Positions 1 through 14,530 are shown, numbered from the stretch's first letter. The stretch is DNA of 64,000 nucleotides from Himantopus leucocephalus (GCA_003993805.1 RSEF01000005.1:38487703-38551702), one strand, 5' to 3'. The notes: generated by a model not told the origin, from the sequence alone. Program-made: numbers and translations.

Positions 1-974
1 GCCTGTGCAACTTTGCAGTAGTTACAGCAGTAACTTTGATAACCAAGAGGTACTTCAGCTAATTCACCCTGGCTTTTCTCCTTTAAAGCCGTGTAGATAG
101 AGGAACCTAAGAGATTTAGGCACTAAAATCCCTTTGGTTTACTGTGTGAGTTAGTGGGATTCATGATGCCCAACTGCTTCTTCATCCTTGGGATTTGTAT
201 ATCGGGTATGACAGCACTATATTGTGATGTTGCTGCGTTGTCATGGATGGAAATATTTGACACAATTAGGATTCAGCGGCAATTCAAAATTTATTAATGA
301 TTTGAGGTGGATCAAGAGGTTGAATTTTAGCAGCACTTAATCATTAAACAATTTAAGGATTTCCAAGATGATTTAACAAAAAAATTGAACAGCGAATTAA
401 TTACAGATTTGAAAATGACAATATTCACACTAACTTACTATAGGGTATCTTAAATCAACTCACATGTGTATGAACATAAACACACATCGTGTGAGGGGTC
501 GCATACGCACCCCCACACCCACACGCCCAAGTCTTTGACTGCTAGGACCAAAGGTCCCTTCACAGTGAGCGACTCTAGTGAGCCAACGGGTGCCCCTTTT
601 GACTCTCTACTTTCGCATAAACAAATGGACAGAAAGTATTTGGATCCAGTAAAGTATAAGAACACCCGCACAGCTAATGTGTATATCAGAAGCACATAGA
701 TAGATACAGAGGAGGGTGAAAGAAAGGCTAGTCTATAGTTAAAATTTCCCTCTTTTGAGTTTGAAGTAGATACAATGTCTCAGCATTCCTCAACCTGCCA
801 TAATTAAGACTCCAAGGGGGTTGACTCACCCTCTGCTTTTAACCCTCAAGGTTTCTGCCTGAGTGGTGTCCCAACTCAGGGGATATGCTGGTTGCAGCCT
901 GCTGTGATCCAGGAGAGCTCAAAGGGGCTCACTAGAATCACTATTTATAGGGTCCGAGATAATTGACTTTTGTC

Positions 975-1310
975 AGGTACTTTTCCACTCTCGGACAATG
1001 GGATATTTTGGTACCTTTCCGCTCCAGCCCAACTCGAAAAATGAAATATTCTGGTACTTTCCACCAATTGCACAATCCCAGAACTTGCCAGATCTTGAAG
1101 TTCTGGTATCATCCCCCTCTTTGGGCCATGATCCAAATATTGTCAAGAGTGATCAATTACCATTATTGTTTCCAAGGAATAGGAGTCACCAGCGCCAGGT
1201 GGGCTAAGGGGTTGCCATAACATTCTGGTCTGTCACTTTCTTTCTTTCTTTTGTGTTGGATTATTATGTGTCCCAGGTGTTAATGAATTGTCATGACATT
1301 CTGGTCCATT
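975..1310 (+). repeat. Degenerate tandem array of an 'ATATTCTGGTACTTTCC'-like motif
   Basis: Related motifs recur at about 976 (GGTACTTTTCCACT), 1003 (ATATTTTGGTACCTTTCC), 1046 (ATATTCTGGTACTTTCCAC), 1100 (GTTCTGGTATC), 1220 (ACATTCTGGTC) and 1297 (ACATTCTGGTCC). Early spacing is 34-43 bp and later spacing is wider. Could be an eroded satellite or part of an old LTR; no terminal repeats were recognised. Confidence 0.5.
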
Positions 1311-4254
1311 GTATTGTTATGTGGCCCGGGTGGAGCGGGGGCGGAAGTTGTGCCAAGCACTGAGCGGCCTAAAGGGGAAGGGTGTTGCACCACCACATGC
1401 ATCAATCAGGATAAAAAAAGATATGACAGAAACTACTCTCGGTGTGAGCAGTATAGTCTTCCTACTTTGTGCCTGGCCTGAACATCAAATAGGTGAGCTT
1501 TTCTTCAGTTTTATTTACTGCCACGTTATGGATGAAGACGCACAGAGAACCTGGGCAAGGTTAGGTGCTCAGAGAACTATGGCTCCAGTCCTTTTTTCCT
1601 TTAAATGCAAATAAAGTACTGCAATCCTCCTCAAAAATCGTTCTTCTTACTTTGATGGGCTTGAGTTAAAAATAGTAAGTTAGAACTGGGCAACTGCTGC
1701 ATATGAGAAACACAACCAAATACAGTTGCAGTTCAAGACCTGAACAAAAACATTGTGTCCACACATAAGCCAAATACCTTTTCCCGGAATATAGGATGCT
1801 TCCTTTTGTATGTTAGGCTCTGACCACTGAGTCACTTCCTGTGGGTTTGCATTGTGTAGATTAGCAGGTGCAATTTTAGGCACGTATAGAAACTTCCTTT
1901 CTTACTCCTCTCACAAGGTTTATCCTCGGCTTCCTCTGAAGTTCAAACTTCTCTACTTCCTTATCCACAGTACATCTCTCTCGTTCTGTGTCTCTGCCCC
2001 AGCCTGTTCCTGCTATCTGCCCAGGCTTTCTTCCTGACAGCTTCTTTAATTTCTTTTGTTTCTTTGGCCAGCAGTCTTAGAAAAAAATAGCCAAGCTTCT
2101 CTGTTGACTAGCGAAGCTAAGTCTTTACAAGGAAGCCTTTCTTCTGTGTTTTAACAAATACAGCCATGGCCACAAAATCTGGAATTCCTCTAGAATTACA
2201 TTTGGTGGGTAGCTTTTTACAAAGGAAAGAATATTAGGTGGAAGAGGTTTTTGAAGATAATACAGTCAAAGAACTACTATGTTTCAGGATTCCTGCTGCT
2301 TCCAAATCTCTTATTGAAGTTATGGACTCTACATCTTTGTACTAGAATAATTATTTCAGCTAAAGCATTGAGGTTTTCACCAAAACGTCTAAGCCAGACT
2401 GTGAATTTACATGCCCTACACCACTCTTGTTTTGTTCTGCTGCCTGCATAGGCGTAGTTACACTGGGGTGTTTTTTTGACTGTCCCAGAATAGGCAGCAC
2501 AATTTAACATTTGTGTGTAGATGACCTCTCTGTCTTATGTTTACTTAGCTTGTGAACAAGTATGACTGTCCTTTACCTGGGTTGTTTGTCAGAAAAGAAA
2601 AACAAAAGTAAAGGAACATACGTCATTCTTCAGACACAAATCAGTATCTTCTTTGTTTCTTTTCCCTGTTAAATTTTGGAGCTTAAACATGGGCAGCTCT
2701 TTCTAAGTGTGTCTAGCACCTGTTTCCTTCCTGTCTCCTTCACACTAGTTTGGAGGGACTTCTCTACCTTTTAAAAAATCAAGCATACAGTCAAAAAAGA
2801 AAGCTGGGGAATAAATGGAACTTTCCCTTTTGAAGACATGTTATTTATAAGGGCTGAACATCTAATAATCTGCCAGATAAATATGAGAACACGGTGATGA
2901 GTTTGGTGAATGAAAGCATGCCAAAATGGGAGGCAGGAACATATTGTGAAGAACAGTGCTGCGATTTTGCTGATATTCTGGAACTACAGTGTTTAAAAGT
3001 ACAATGGCAGAAGCAAATGGTTTTGAACTTTGCCAATATAATGAGCACAGGGTAGAAGCCGAGAACAATTGTGCCTGTGTTCTTCGCGTTTTCCAGAGCT
3101 TGCCTCTGGCCAGGGATGGGTGACGGATGGGAAAGGGGGAAGGACCTAGACTCAGAAGTGTGCTGAATGTTTGTTTGTTTTTTCAGAGGAAAAGGAGAAG
3201 TGATTGAGATGATGGTGCTTCACATCCCAGAGGGAGTTTCGCTTGACAGATAAGCACCCTGAGTCATGAGCTGAATACGTGCCTAAACGTTTCAGTAGTT
3301 GAAGGAAATCCTATCAAAGTTTGCTGTTGTGGTTGAGCGTGCTGACTCAAAGTACTTGCTACGTGAGCTACCAGGGAGAAAATGTGGCTGATAGTAAGTC
3401 GCACAGTGGGCCATGTGGAAATCGGGAGGCAGAAATTACCCTTTACGTGAAGGAGAAGCAATCTTGGTATGTGAAATGCAAGCTGCTTGTTTCAATGAAG
3501 AGGCTGGGTTTGGCTTTACTCCATGTAGTTATTTGAAGGCTATTGAGAAATGCAAATCATGGTTTATTTTTACTGTGCTGTGTGATGAGACTTATACTTT
3601 AAAGCAGAGAGACAAGTTTCTGGACCTAGCTAAAACAAACAAACAAACAAAAATCTCACAACTGATACAGTTTGTTTAAAATTATTACGAATACCTGAAA
3701 AAAATTAAAGGTGATCTACAAAGGACAAAAGCAGCCATTTGTTCTGAGAGATACATTTTGGTCTGGTGTCCAAATGACATCAGTCTTCTGGCAGCTTTAG
3801 ACTATTTTTCATTAACTAAATTCGTCCCACTATAGGGGTTTGCAGTTCTTCCTCTCTTGTATTTTCTTACGTAGGTAAAACATGCTTAACGTACATATAT
3901 TTTACTCTTAGTTGCCAGAGACCTCATATGTCTTTTTTATTCTGGCTGTGAAAAGGGTCAGCACAATTTTTGAGAGACAGCATGAAAAGTTTTTATGGAT
4001 TACTTTTAGAATGCAGGTTGCTAACTATATCCTGGTCCATGGAGAAATGCTTTTAATTTATCCTAAACCCTTTATTCTGATGAGACAAAAAAAGTGGGAC
4101 TTAGCTAATGAATTAAAATGTTCTCTTACTTAGCAAGAGAGACTAAGACAAACGTATTTATAGGAACACTCTGCTGTTTCATACAAGTTCCTTTCTTTTT
4201 GCTCCAACAAACATGAATGGTTGAGAGCAGACTTGAGAGAAACTGGTTTGAAAA

Positions 4255-4345
4255 CACAGTTCACAGAATTACAGAAAATGTGGGTCGGTTATCTGGTCCA
4301 ATCTCCTCCTTAAAGCAGGTCAACAGAAATCCTTTAAACTTGCTG
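4255..4345 (-). mobile_element. CR1 LINE 3'-end fragment, antisense
   Basis: The stretch CACAGAATTACAGAAAATG, then GGTTATCTGGTCCAATCTCC and a following AAAGCAGGTCAACA, resembles the reverse complement of the CR1 3' end, in which an 'atctggtccaacctcc...aaagcaggtcaac' pattern follows 'cacagaat...'. It is diverged and the far boundary is unclear. It may extend to about 4440. Confidence 0.5.
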
Positions 4346-6651
4346 CCCTCTCCTACTTCCTTCCATATTGACCCACCTACAGTTTCAAAGACCTTAAGCA
4401 CTAATATTAACGAGACTGCTCATTTAAAACTGATCGAAAGAAATATTCTTGCCTGAGTGCAGCAGGAAATTGAAATGATGTGATGCCAGAAGTCAGAGAA
4501 GGCACGTGCTTGCACAGCACTGGGAAATGCAGGGGCTTTGCTTGCAAACGTTCCCTTTGGGATTCTCCCTCCTACTTTCTCTCAGCAAGGGCAGACACCC
4601 AGTTCTGAGTTTCAGTCCAACACTGCCTGTGAGAACAAACCATGGTTTTCACAGTACACACACAGTTGGAGCTATCAGACCACCCCTGATTTGGCCTAGG
4701 AGCCTCCTCAGCAACACAGCCCTGTAGGTACAAGGTTGGCTGCTTCTGGTACCTTGCCGTTACTTGCTTATATGTGGATATGCCCATGTTTTCCAAGAAG
4801 AATAAACAACTAGCAATATTCCGTGCTTAATATTGGCATTAAGCAGTTGGTATAAGTCTGTGTAGGTCTGCTGGAAATAAATGCCGCCACTTTATACCAG
4901 CTGCGCTAGCGATCCTGTTTTTCTGAAGCCTTTTTCCAAGGAAGATTCCATGGTGAAGGAATGGAGTTGCAAAGAGAGAGCTATGAAAATGCCCGGGCAA
5001 GTGTCATGATCAGTATTGCTGGCCGCCTTCCAAAATTGTGAGCTCTTCATGCGAATTAGAAAGCCCCGCTAATAATCAAGCGAGGGTTCCTAAAGTCAAG
5101 GGAGAGAAGGCAGAGAGGCTCAAACAGCTCGTTGGTATGTGACCCTTAATCATATCCCGGGCACCTAGATGTTCTCATTAGGGGTGAACTAGGAATGCTT
5201 AAACAGATTAGCAAGATCATTTGCTGTTCACTAGTCACGGCGATCTCCTTTATTCTCTGGGAAAGTCGGTAATGAGCAGTTCAAACGCTGTGTGGGGCAG
5301 CAAGACCACTCAGTAGAGACTGTAGGCACATTCAGTTTAGCAGTGAGTTGGCAGCTGGCTGGCGCACACCACAAAATATGCTGTATTTCTTTATCAAATC
5401 AACAATAAGTGTTCGTGTTTGTTCTGGTCTGTGTGCAAGAGCTCACGTATGCCTGCATACCTCATAACTCTGCCCGAGCAATTACATCCCATACTTCCCT
5501 TTTCTGTGTTGCTGTATTAGGAGTTACAACATTGCATAGCTATACAGAGAATAAGCCTATCAAAATACATACCAATATACAGCATTTCCTTTCCCATTTG
5601 TTATTGCTTTGAAGCTCTAGCATTTCTTCCTACTTTTTTCTTTACTCTTTTTTTTAATCATCTTTCTAATACCTTCTCCTGTCTTTACAGTTATGCCTTT
5701 CCCTTGTCTGTTTGTGTTCTGGCACTTGACTTTGAACTCCTCTCTGTTGTTGTGAGTCTAACGATTAATGATGGAGAGTTAAGAAGTCTCTTATAATACA
5801 AAAAAGGCGGAAGAAAGGGGTGGACATAGGCAAGAGGAAAGACTACCTGATGAGCCTGGTAGGTGTGTTAGGGTTAATACTGGAGTGACCAAAAGTCAGT
5901 CCTCCTGCTTATTTTCATGGGGCCTTGGAAGTCAGGGACAGAAATATCGCTTTTACTGGTTCTGATATCTTAATTTTAAACACAGACTAGAATTTGTTCA
6001 GCTCCATCTCATCATCCTTGCAATACTACTGCATGTTTGTTGTGCTCTTTTTAAAAGTCAGTTGACATGTCATTTCTGTTCTTGTCCACCTTTCTGTTCT
6101 TGCACCAGAGGAGGTCTTCTCTCAGTAGTTGTCCTTGTTAGCAATATGACTCTTCAAATTTGTCTGCTACTCTGTGGGAATTTTCTGTAACCCTATAATT
6201 ATCCCTGTTTACGTGATGGAAGTCTTTTTGCATGTCCTATTTAGCATTTGCTAACTGCTGTTCGTGCTTGCCTCTCCCTGCTAACAATGGACTTTGGATT
6301 CTTTTTTTTTTTTTCTGTATGATTAGGACTTTGTTTTTAACTCTTGCATAGTTGGGCTGAACTACTTAACAAGGACTGAATGTGATATTTGAACAACAGT
6401 TATTTGCAAGGCACCCCTTCAAGAGTCCTATTTGAAAGCATCAGCTAAAATTGACCTTGAGATTATAGGCAAGATTGAGATCTCAGGCATGTGATATGAA
6501 ACCACGCTGTGCAAAACCTTTTTCTCCCTTATATCCATGCAAATGGTAAATGGGTTGACTACTCCTTGCCCGAATCATGCCAAACCTGTTTGCACCTGGA
6601 GCTGTTGTTGTTACAGCAGCACTGGATGCAGCTTCAGTACTGCTGAGATGG

Positions 6652-6691
6652 CTGTACATTGGTGCATATTCCTGTACATTGGTGCATATTC
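6652..6691. repeat. Perfect 20-bp tandem duplication
   Basis: CTGTACATTGGTGCATATTC occurs twice in direct succession (6652-6671 and 6672-6691). Confidence 0.9.
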
Positions 6692-8505
6692 TTCCCTATC
6701 AACTGATATAGGGTGTCAAGTCACCAAATAGGTGACTTGGGAGGGGAAGGTGACAGAAAAGGGAATTACATGTTGCTGAAGTCCAGTGCTAGAGAATGGA
6801 GAAACCAAAGAGGTGAACTACCCTAGAAAGATGAGTGCTTAGGCAGGGTAATAATAAAAATGATCAGATCTGCACAGGCCTAAACATGACAGTTCATCTT
6901 AAATATCTTCTGTAACATATTCTGGATTATTGTGACTAAATTAGACTGAAATACAGTTGGTGAAAACAAGCAGGCAGTTCACATAGGGAATAATCAAAGT
7001 CATGTTTTCTCCTTTAATATTTGACCATTAAGAAGAATTGATGTAGGTGTCAATAGCCTAGAAAGTGCCTGTAATCTTAGCTCCAGCCTACAGGGAACTT
7101 CATGTGTGGGAAGTGGAGTGGGATTTAGGCTGCGCTGGTCTGGCCCAGTAGCTGTGGCCACACTAGCTCTTGTTACTTCCTCTTCTAGACTGTTGAATCC
7201 ACGTCTACCTGAGGCTGCTCTAGAGATTTCTGTTGCCTTGGGACATAGTTTTCACTTTGGATGGACAGGATTCAGGAGATTTCACGGGCTAGAAACAGCA
7301 GGGGTAGGGCTAGGTGGTGCTCTGTCAGTGACATTCATCCACATTTACATTAAAACAGTGTGGTTGGCTGGAGCATGTCTTATCTAAACAGCATTTAACA
7401 AGCACGTACACAGTTCAGAGCACTGTTGTGTGCTGCTGCAAGGCATTTTACAAGCATGCTAGAAGGAGTGGTTGTTAAAAAGAAAAAATTCTCTGAAGTA
7501 AAGAAAGTTCCCCAAGCCCTTTCTGAAGCTGCATGGAAAACATTTCAGAGGGGTTTCTGCATCCTTGAGCCACTTTCAGTACCTGTTTGAGAAAATGTAT
7601 TTTCAGACTCAGTTCCATTGCTCCCCGTAGACCAGGATACAAACTGAGCACGCTTGTTTTTAGATCTCCAAATTAGATGGTGCAATGACTCAGCATGAAA
7701 ACCAGTGACAGGCAGCAATCATTCCTCCTCTGAGATGAGTGTTTCTAACAAGCAGTCAAAATGAAATGATACAAGCAAAGAGATGAAATGAATCAGCCCC
7801 TCACTCTGTATAGATTAGAATTCTTCCCCCTTTAGTATTCTTAGTACTTTTGTCTGCAAGTGCCTGATAAATGTAAGAGGAAGTTAACTTTTTTTTTTTT
7901 AATTTTATTTTATTTAAAGCCACGACAGAAGACACTTTAAAGTTTGTGGGTTTTTTAATGAGGACAAATATTTTGCCTCTCTTAAAAAGGCCACCCATGC
8001 AGATTCTTAAATATAATACTTATCTTCTACTTCCAATGAACTAGTAAGTAGCTGAAATCTCTGTAAGGGTATTACGTTAGCTGCAAAATAGTTTTCCATA
8101 GCAACCTGCTGAATAGTTCCTAATTATATCAATAGTCACAGATTTTAATTTTTTTTTTTTTTAAAAACCCTTAACATTTGCAAATGAATGACCAGAGTGC
8201 TGAAGTTTGATTAAGGTTGAATTGCCTTGAATCACAGCAGAACATAGAGACTATGCTGTGTATTATATTTCAAAAGGTGTATTCATGATTTTCCCGCTTT
8301 GTTGCTGTCATATTAAATAAGAGATGAGAGTGTAATCCTGTGTCCTTACTTTTCATTTAAGTTAACATCATTCTTTCATGTGCTAGCAAACGGAAAGCAT
8401 TCAGATATATTCTGTTGAATACAATGCTGGGAGACTGCAAATGTGATTTGGTTTTGGTATTGCTGCTACTTGTTACTGTGACAACAGAGCTGCAGTAGTC
8501 TCTGA

Positions 8506-8592
8506 ATGGTAGTAAATCTCCTAATTTTAAGTATTTTGAAACTGGATANATGGTAGTAAATCTCCTAATTTTAAGTATTTAGAAACTGGATA
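8506..8592. repeat. 43-bp direct duplication split by a single N
   Basis: Copies at 8506-8548 and 8550-8592 differ at one base and are separated only by the N at 8549. Most likely two overlapping contig ends joined without merging. Confidence 0.9.
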
Positions 8593-8816
8593 CTTTCTTG
8601 GGTTCTCTGCTAGTTGTATCAAGTGTCCAGGTGAACGTTTCCTCTGTGTGCATCTTTTTCCAATTGAATGCCATGGTAGTGAGATGTCATTGTGCAACTA
8701 TACNACTTTCTTGGGTTCTCTGCTAGTTGTATCAAGTGTCCAGGTGAATGTTTCCTCTGTGTGCATCTTTTTCCAATTGAATGCCGTGGTAGTGAGATGT
8801 CATTGTGCAACTATAC
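8592..8816. repeat. 112-bp direct duplication split by a single N
   Basis: Copies at 8592-8703 and 8705-8816 differ at two bases and flank the N at 8704. It follows directly on the previous duplication. Confidence 0.92.
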
Positions 8817-9329
8817 GGAGACTTTCATCCCACTGAGCTGCAAGCGAAATCTTCAAGCTATCACGTCAACCAGTGAGGTTCAGCATGTGTGGGACAGTAT
8901 GCTTCAGGATTTGGGAACTGGCTGTAATTCCACGGTAGGTGGTAGAAGCAGTAGGTAGTGAGGAACAGCACACATTCAAGTGTGGGTGTCCAAAGTATAA
9001 TGAAGTGAGCAGGAAATTGCTCAGAATACAAGGGCTAACAAAAGCACATTGCTTAGGAGAAAGGTCCATGAGAGTTTTCACAACCATGTGAATTTAAACT
9101 CACTTTCAGCAGCAGAGAGCCCCCATAACTTTAGAGTTACAAGGGACAATGGCTAGTTACTCAGTCTCTGTTTTAGGATGGAAAGAGTTGCTCATGATCT
9201 TTCTTGAAAAAGATAATGCCAGTAATTAATCATCCTCTTTCTGATTTATGAAACATCTAAGATCTAAAGATAGACCTTTGTATACATGGAAGTCACTCAG
9301 AAAGAGCAAAATCTTACATAGTTTATATA

Positions 9330-9382
9330 TGTCTCAGCCTTTTTCCTAGTAGCGTGNTGTCTCAGCCTTTTTCTTAGTAGCG
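9330..9382. repeat. 25-bp direct duplication around a single N
   Basis: Copies at 9330-9354 and 9358-9382, one mismatch, N at 9357. Confidence 0.85.
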
Positions 9383-12300
9383 GACATATAGTTCAGCATA
9401 TCTCTTTGGCACAAAGCAGAGTTTTTAAACTTAGTAGCACAGATTACTGAGAAGAAGTGAATTTCTTAAATTTTCTCTGCCTTCATGTGCTACTGTAGTC
9501 ACATCTTTTGAATGTGGGAATAATTTACCTCAAAATAGGGAACAAATTACTGCCGTTATTGATGACCATATCTGGTGTCCATCCACTAATGCAATAGCAC
9601 TGTACAGGTTCCATGTACAGGTAAGAAACCATTAGATTCAGCTTTTTTAAACTGGAGCAAATGCTTCTAGGTCAACTGTTGTCTGTATTTAAGCCAAAAG
9701 CAAAATATCAGTTGAACAGCTTCTAATCCAGGGGTCAATTTTTTCATGTAAAGATGTTAAGAAATATTTCTGTTTCTTATAATACAGCTTTTCTTGTTTT
9801 AACATGGAAGGTACCACTGTGACTTTTCTAGGTAGGAAATGTAAGACAGCATTAGACCTGGGGTCTTTAAAAAGAAGAGCGCTTCAGTCTGTTCTGAAAG
9901 CTGAAGCAGGATCTAGTCCAACAATAGTGATACATTGCTGTAGTTTCCGTCAGAATTCAAGGTAAAGAGAAACACCTCACACATAATTTTCCTGAAGCCA
10001 CGGGCACTTTTCTTACATTAAAGACTCCAGTGTTTAGCAATTGTAAGCTTGATAAGAAGCACGGCTAAATTAACTACATGTAACGTAAAATGTTCTCTAA
10101 ACCCATATCCCTTTCTACTCGACTGCATACAGCAGCAAAGAAGGAAACATATGAAGGCTCCTAACTTCAGAGATGTTTTAACTGGGATGAATAAAATGCT
10201 GGTTAGCGTGGGTATCCGTCCAGATATGAAGTGCATTAGGAAGAGCAGATTATAGAAGGACCGCTTTTAAACTCAGTTTTCCATCTGCTTGATATAGTTT
10301 CCTGGTGCTCCACTTACAGCAATCTGGGATATAGAATAAGTTTGATCAAAGCCATGCGCAAATGCAATTTCCACTTAAGTCAGTGGGAATTTTTGCTTGA
10401 ACAAGAACTACAGGATTTAGTACACAGGATTTCATAGCAATTACTTATTTTAGTGGGAAGTTTAATAGTAAGTGTAATGGCAAACAAAGGGGAAATAAGT
10501 TGGGATGGGGGATTTGTAAGAAAGTTCCTGTGTTTGCATAAAAAATTATCCCAGTTATTTTTTAACATTTTTTCCTCTTGTAACACCTGTGCTGTAATAA
10601 TCAAAAACAATGTTGCATTTTAAAGTTAGCTTCTTTAAATTTTTTCTTCTTCCCCTGTTACTCACATTTCTTTTCCGGTTTTTATTATCCTGCCCCAATG
10701 GGGATTTTCTTTTAACTTTGTTATAATATAATTGTTAGCGTGTGTACATGAAAAGACCACTGACCTTTTACTGACTTGTGAGTCAGAGGATTAATAGCTC
10801 TGCATACAACCTTCTGAAAATAGTGGAAAAATTCCCCTTAACCTGCTTTTCAGGTGAACAAATGGTGAAAATCCTACTTGGTGTTTTTTCCTCATTTGTT
10901 ACAAAGGATTGCTTCTCTTGTATAATTGTCTCAGCTTTTCAAGTTGTCTATTTCGATCACTAATCTATAGAGTTATACAGATAATAATATAGGTAATAAT
11001 GTCATCATACATTCTATATTGGTTTTAAAATGCAGACATTTTGTACATTTTGGAGGATGTAGCCTCCATAATTGAAGTTATTTAGAGTGTGTTCGCTAAG
11101 GTCAGGCTCTGAACTTGTGAACAGTTTCAGCAAAATGCAATAGGAAATCCAGAGCAAATCATTCCAGTGGTCGTGCTGGTGGCACATAACAAAGTGAGGG
11201 GGAGGATCTTGCAATTATGGGCACAAAATAGGTAAGCATATACGTAAGCACATATGGAGGAACAAGGAGGTTATGGCTTTCCTCTGTAATCTATCCAGCA
11301 AATGCCAAAACCAGCATTAGGACTTTGGATTTGCCTCCCACAGTGACCTTTAGGGTGAAGCGGATTAGTGAAAATTTTCAGAAGCAATTCCTAATTTTAG
11401 AAGTTACGACCACCAATAGCTTTCTCTGAACTTCATGGGAACTAAAAACTCCATCCCAAAGATGTCACTAGACTCAGACACCCCATACGGAGACATCCAA
11501 AAGTGGAAGTCGCTGGGGTAAGTTCTGGCTTTAACCTCTGTGTCTCTGAAACCATTCCATGTAACAAGTAGAGGTTATGAAAAGTGAGAGGGACAGGGAG
11601 ATATCGTGGGAGAAAGATATTTGGCAGTGGCATTTGCTGCAGAGAAAAAGAAAATAAGAAAAAAAGGGACACAAATAGCAAGGAGCTGTTTGGGCTCAAT
11701 AGAAGTGGGAGCAGAGCGGTAAAAACATCACTTTCCAAATGGAACAGCAACATCCAGTCTGCCTCAACACCCGTTTTCCAGGTGCAGTATGTAGCCCATA
11801 GAGAGCACTTCAGTAGTAAAGCACCCGACCTAGTGTCTGCAACTGAGCGTATGAAGTAATATTTCATTTGCGTGTTATTTGATTGGATTTTATTTTTAAC
11901 CCTTCTTACATTGTTTTCAGCAGTGTGGGGCTTTCATTATTTACTGAAAGCCAGACTTCTTGTGAGTCAGACTTGCTGAGAACATGGGGGTAGACCAAGG
12001 AAGCGTATCCCTTAGCAACAGAAAGCAAGTTAGGGTTCTTCAAAACTTCTCTATTCATGTTTTCTTTCATTGTTAATAGCTCTTTTACAGAGAAATTGGC
12101 TCAAACTTCATCTGGAGTGCTTTAGACCCAAATGTTAGTCAGGTTTAATGAGACAATTTTGAGAGTTTCATTTGACACCAGGCAGTTACTGAAAATCATG
12201 TACAGGGTTATTCCAATTGTGCCTAAGGTATATACCTCCTCCGGAAATAGGTAGGGGGAGAGAGTTATGTCACTATTTTTGTAGGTATGAGCTAATCTAC

Positions 12301-13015
12301 TTAACTAACACATAAACTGTAGACGGGGTACATCGTAATTTAACTTGTCTTCATATGGTTTGCGTTAGTCAGCCTTTAGGCATTAAGAAACAGGTTGCCC
12401 TGTCAGATGTATCAGTTAAATTATTTTAACCAGAAAGTATTTTAACACTACAGCAGTTACTCATACAGCAACTGGGCACATTACTTTCCTGTTGCAGTGA
12501 CTGGTTTACTTCAAGCAAACGACGACACACACATGGCAGTTAAAAGCAGGCATGTCGTGGGCTCTCAGGTCTTGTGTCCTGAGATACTGTGTGCCTTTCT
12601 TTAAATGACCCTCCCCACTTGGCTCCCCATGGTTGTCACCACCACCATCCCACTCTTCCTACAGCACCCACCCCCACCCCCCTGTACTTCTTGCCTGAAT
12701 TCTGACAAAGCTGGTGGACTGGTGGATCCCGACAGCAAAGGAGGGGTGACCTGGTTTCCAGTGGTGCCCATGTCCCAGAAGGTGGCCCAAGACAAGTCAG
12801 TTTTAGAGTATTCCCATATATTTCCCGTGCAAGACAGCGGTTGTTAGCACCCAGAGCTCAAACCTCAATCTGCCCGGCTTTTGACATTGTGTGTTCCCAC
12901 ATTGCTGATGGCTGATGAACCCCAAACCACTGCCCCCTATTCACATTTATGGCACCCAGAACTCAGACTCTTAGGTACGTGTTTAAAGAAAAAACCCCAG
13001 ACAGTAAAAAGGTAA

Positions 13016-13123
13016 CGACTGCTCTGTGTATAATAAATCATACAGCAAAATCACCAAAGGCTAAACTGTNCGACTGCTCTGTGTATAATAAATCATACAG
13101 CAAAATCACGAAAGGCTAAACTG
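13016..13123. repeat. 53-bp direct duplication around a single N
   Basis: Copies at 13016-13068 and 13071-13123, one mismatch, N at 13070. Confidence 0.9.
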
Positions 13124-14487
13124 GCCAAGTAGTACTGATAAGAAAGGGAGAAATTGGAGAGGAAAATATTTCTCATAAATGTAAATAAAAAGATTATTTT
13201 GGGTGCCTTTTCTTGTTAGTGGCATAATGCACTGCACTATTTAATTGTTTTCATTCTAAATAAACCTGTTAATTTTTAAATGGTAAAAAGCAATCTCAGC
13301 GAGCTAAAGAAAAACAAGTCTTTCTCTAACTATATTGCTTAGTTAAATGAAGCATGTTGCATATTCTGACTTCAGACCTTTCTTTAAGTGTCTTTTCTGG
13401 GTTGTTGATTCAGTGAATACTTCATTTATTTTCTGGCAGTTTTCCTGAAAGGAAAGCCAAGGAACATCATCTGAATAAATAATTGTGGTTTATTTTGGCA
13501 ATATCTTGTAACAGCTCAAGTGGTCAGGTATTTTGTTTTTTAACTGAAGCACCCGATCATCTTGGAGCCTGACCAACAACTTTCTGCCACTTCACGTAAC
13601 TTAGTTGTTTCACTCTGCTACCTGACCAGAGTTTTGCAGTTCATGCAGAGGACCTTTAGCTAAACGTTGCTGTTTCTAGTTTAAGATGTCTATCTTAAAA
13701 GCCGTAAATCTAGCATTAGGAATATTAATGTCTTTGTGGTTCATTGAGGGATGTGGCTGATATACTCACAGGCATTATGTTTGTGGCTAATCTTTAGGTG
13801 ATTTCTACAGAAAACCTTTTAAAAAATGAAAGAAACCACAATCCTATGTATTCTGGTCATTTTCTGTAAAAGGATCCTCCCCAAACACTCAGATTTTGAG
13901 TAAGTTTTTAGCCAAAATACTGATTTGTAAATTCATTTCACCTAAACTTGGAAAAAGTTATATCCAGCAAAAACTGGCAAATCTTTTCTTTCAAAGTTTC
14001 TTTGCTTTCCACAAAGAAAGAAAGAAAAGAAAAACACATTTCCATTGCAAGATCAATTCTTTTATTGGCGGAAAATTTTCATTAACAAAATTAAGTAGCC
14101 TTTTTTGTTTATGCTTGTGTAAGTGCATTTGAAAGGTAATTATGACAGACAATTAAGTAAGCAAGTGATCACGTATGAACAAATGTATGTAGGCTGAAAA
14201 TCTGTCCTGCTGTAGCCCAATGCTGAAAATGCTCTTGAAGAAGGTGGTTGTTCTGAGTTCCAGTTCTGGCTTCTAATATTTGTGGATTTTACCTGGACCC
14301 CTGTTGTGAGAAATGTATCAGCCATCTCCGGGACTGTGTGTGGGCCAGGGGAAGAGGTTTCATACAGGACCTCTTGGCAGTCCCAGGCCTAAGAAATGGG
14401 ACCCTTGAGCTGAAGGGACATGCAGTATTCTTGCTGTAACTGTGCCATAATCTTGCCATAAACTAAGAATTGTGCTAAGGCTTCTTT

Positions 14488-14530
14488 GACAGCCTGAGAG
14501 AGTTGGGGTTGTTCAGCCTGGAGAAGAGAA
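14488..14530 (+). mobile_element. CR1 LINE fragment cut by an assembly gap
   Basis: GAGAGAGTTGGGGTTGTTCA followed by GCCTGGAGAAGAGAA matches the well-known CR1 3' region (L-F-S-L-E-K-R when translated). It runs directly into the 100-N gap, so the rest of the element is probably what the assembler failed to place. Confidence 0.75.
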
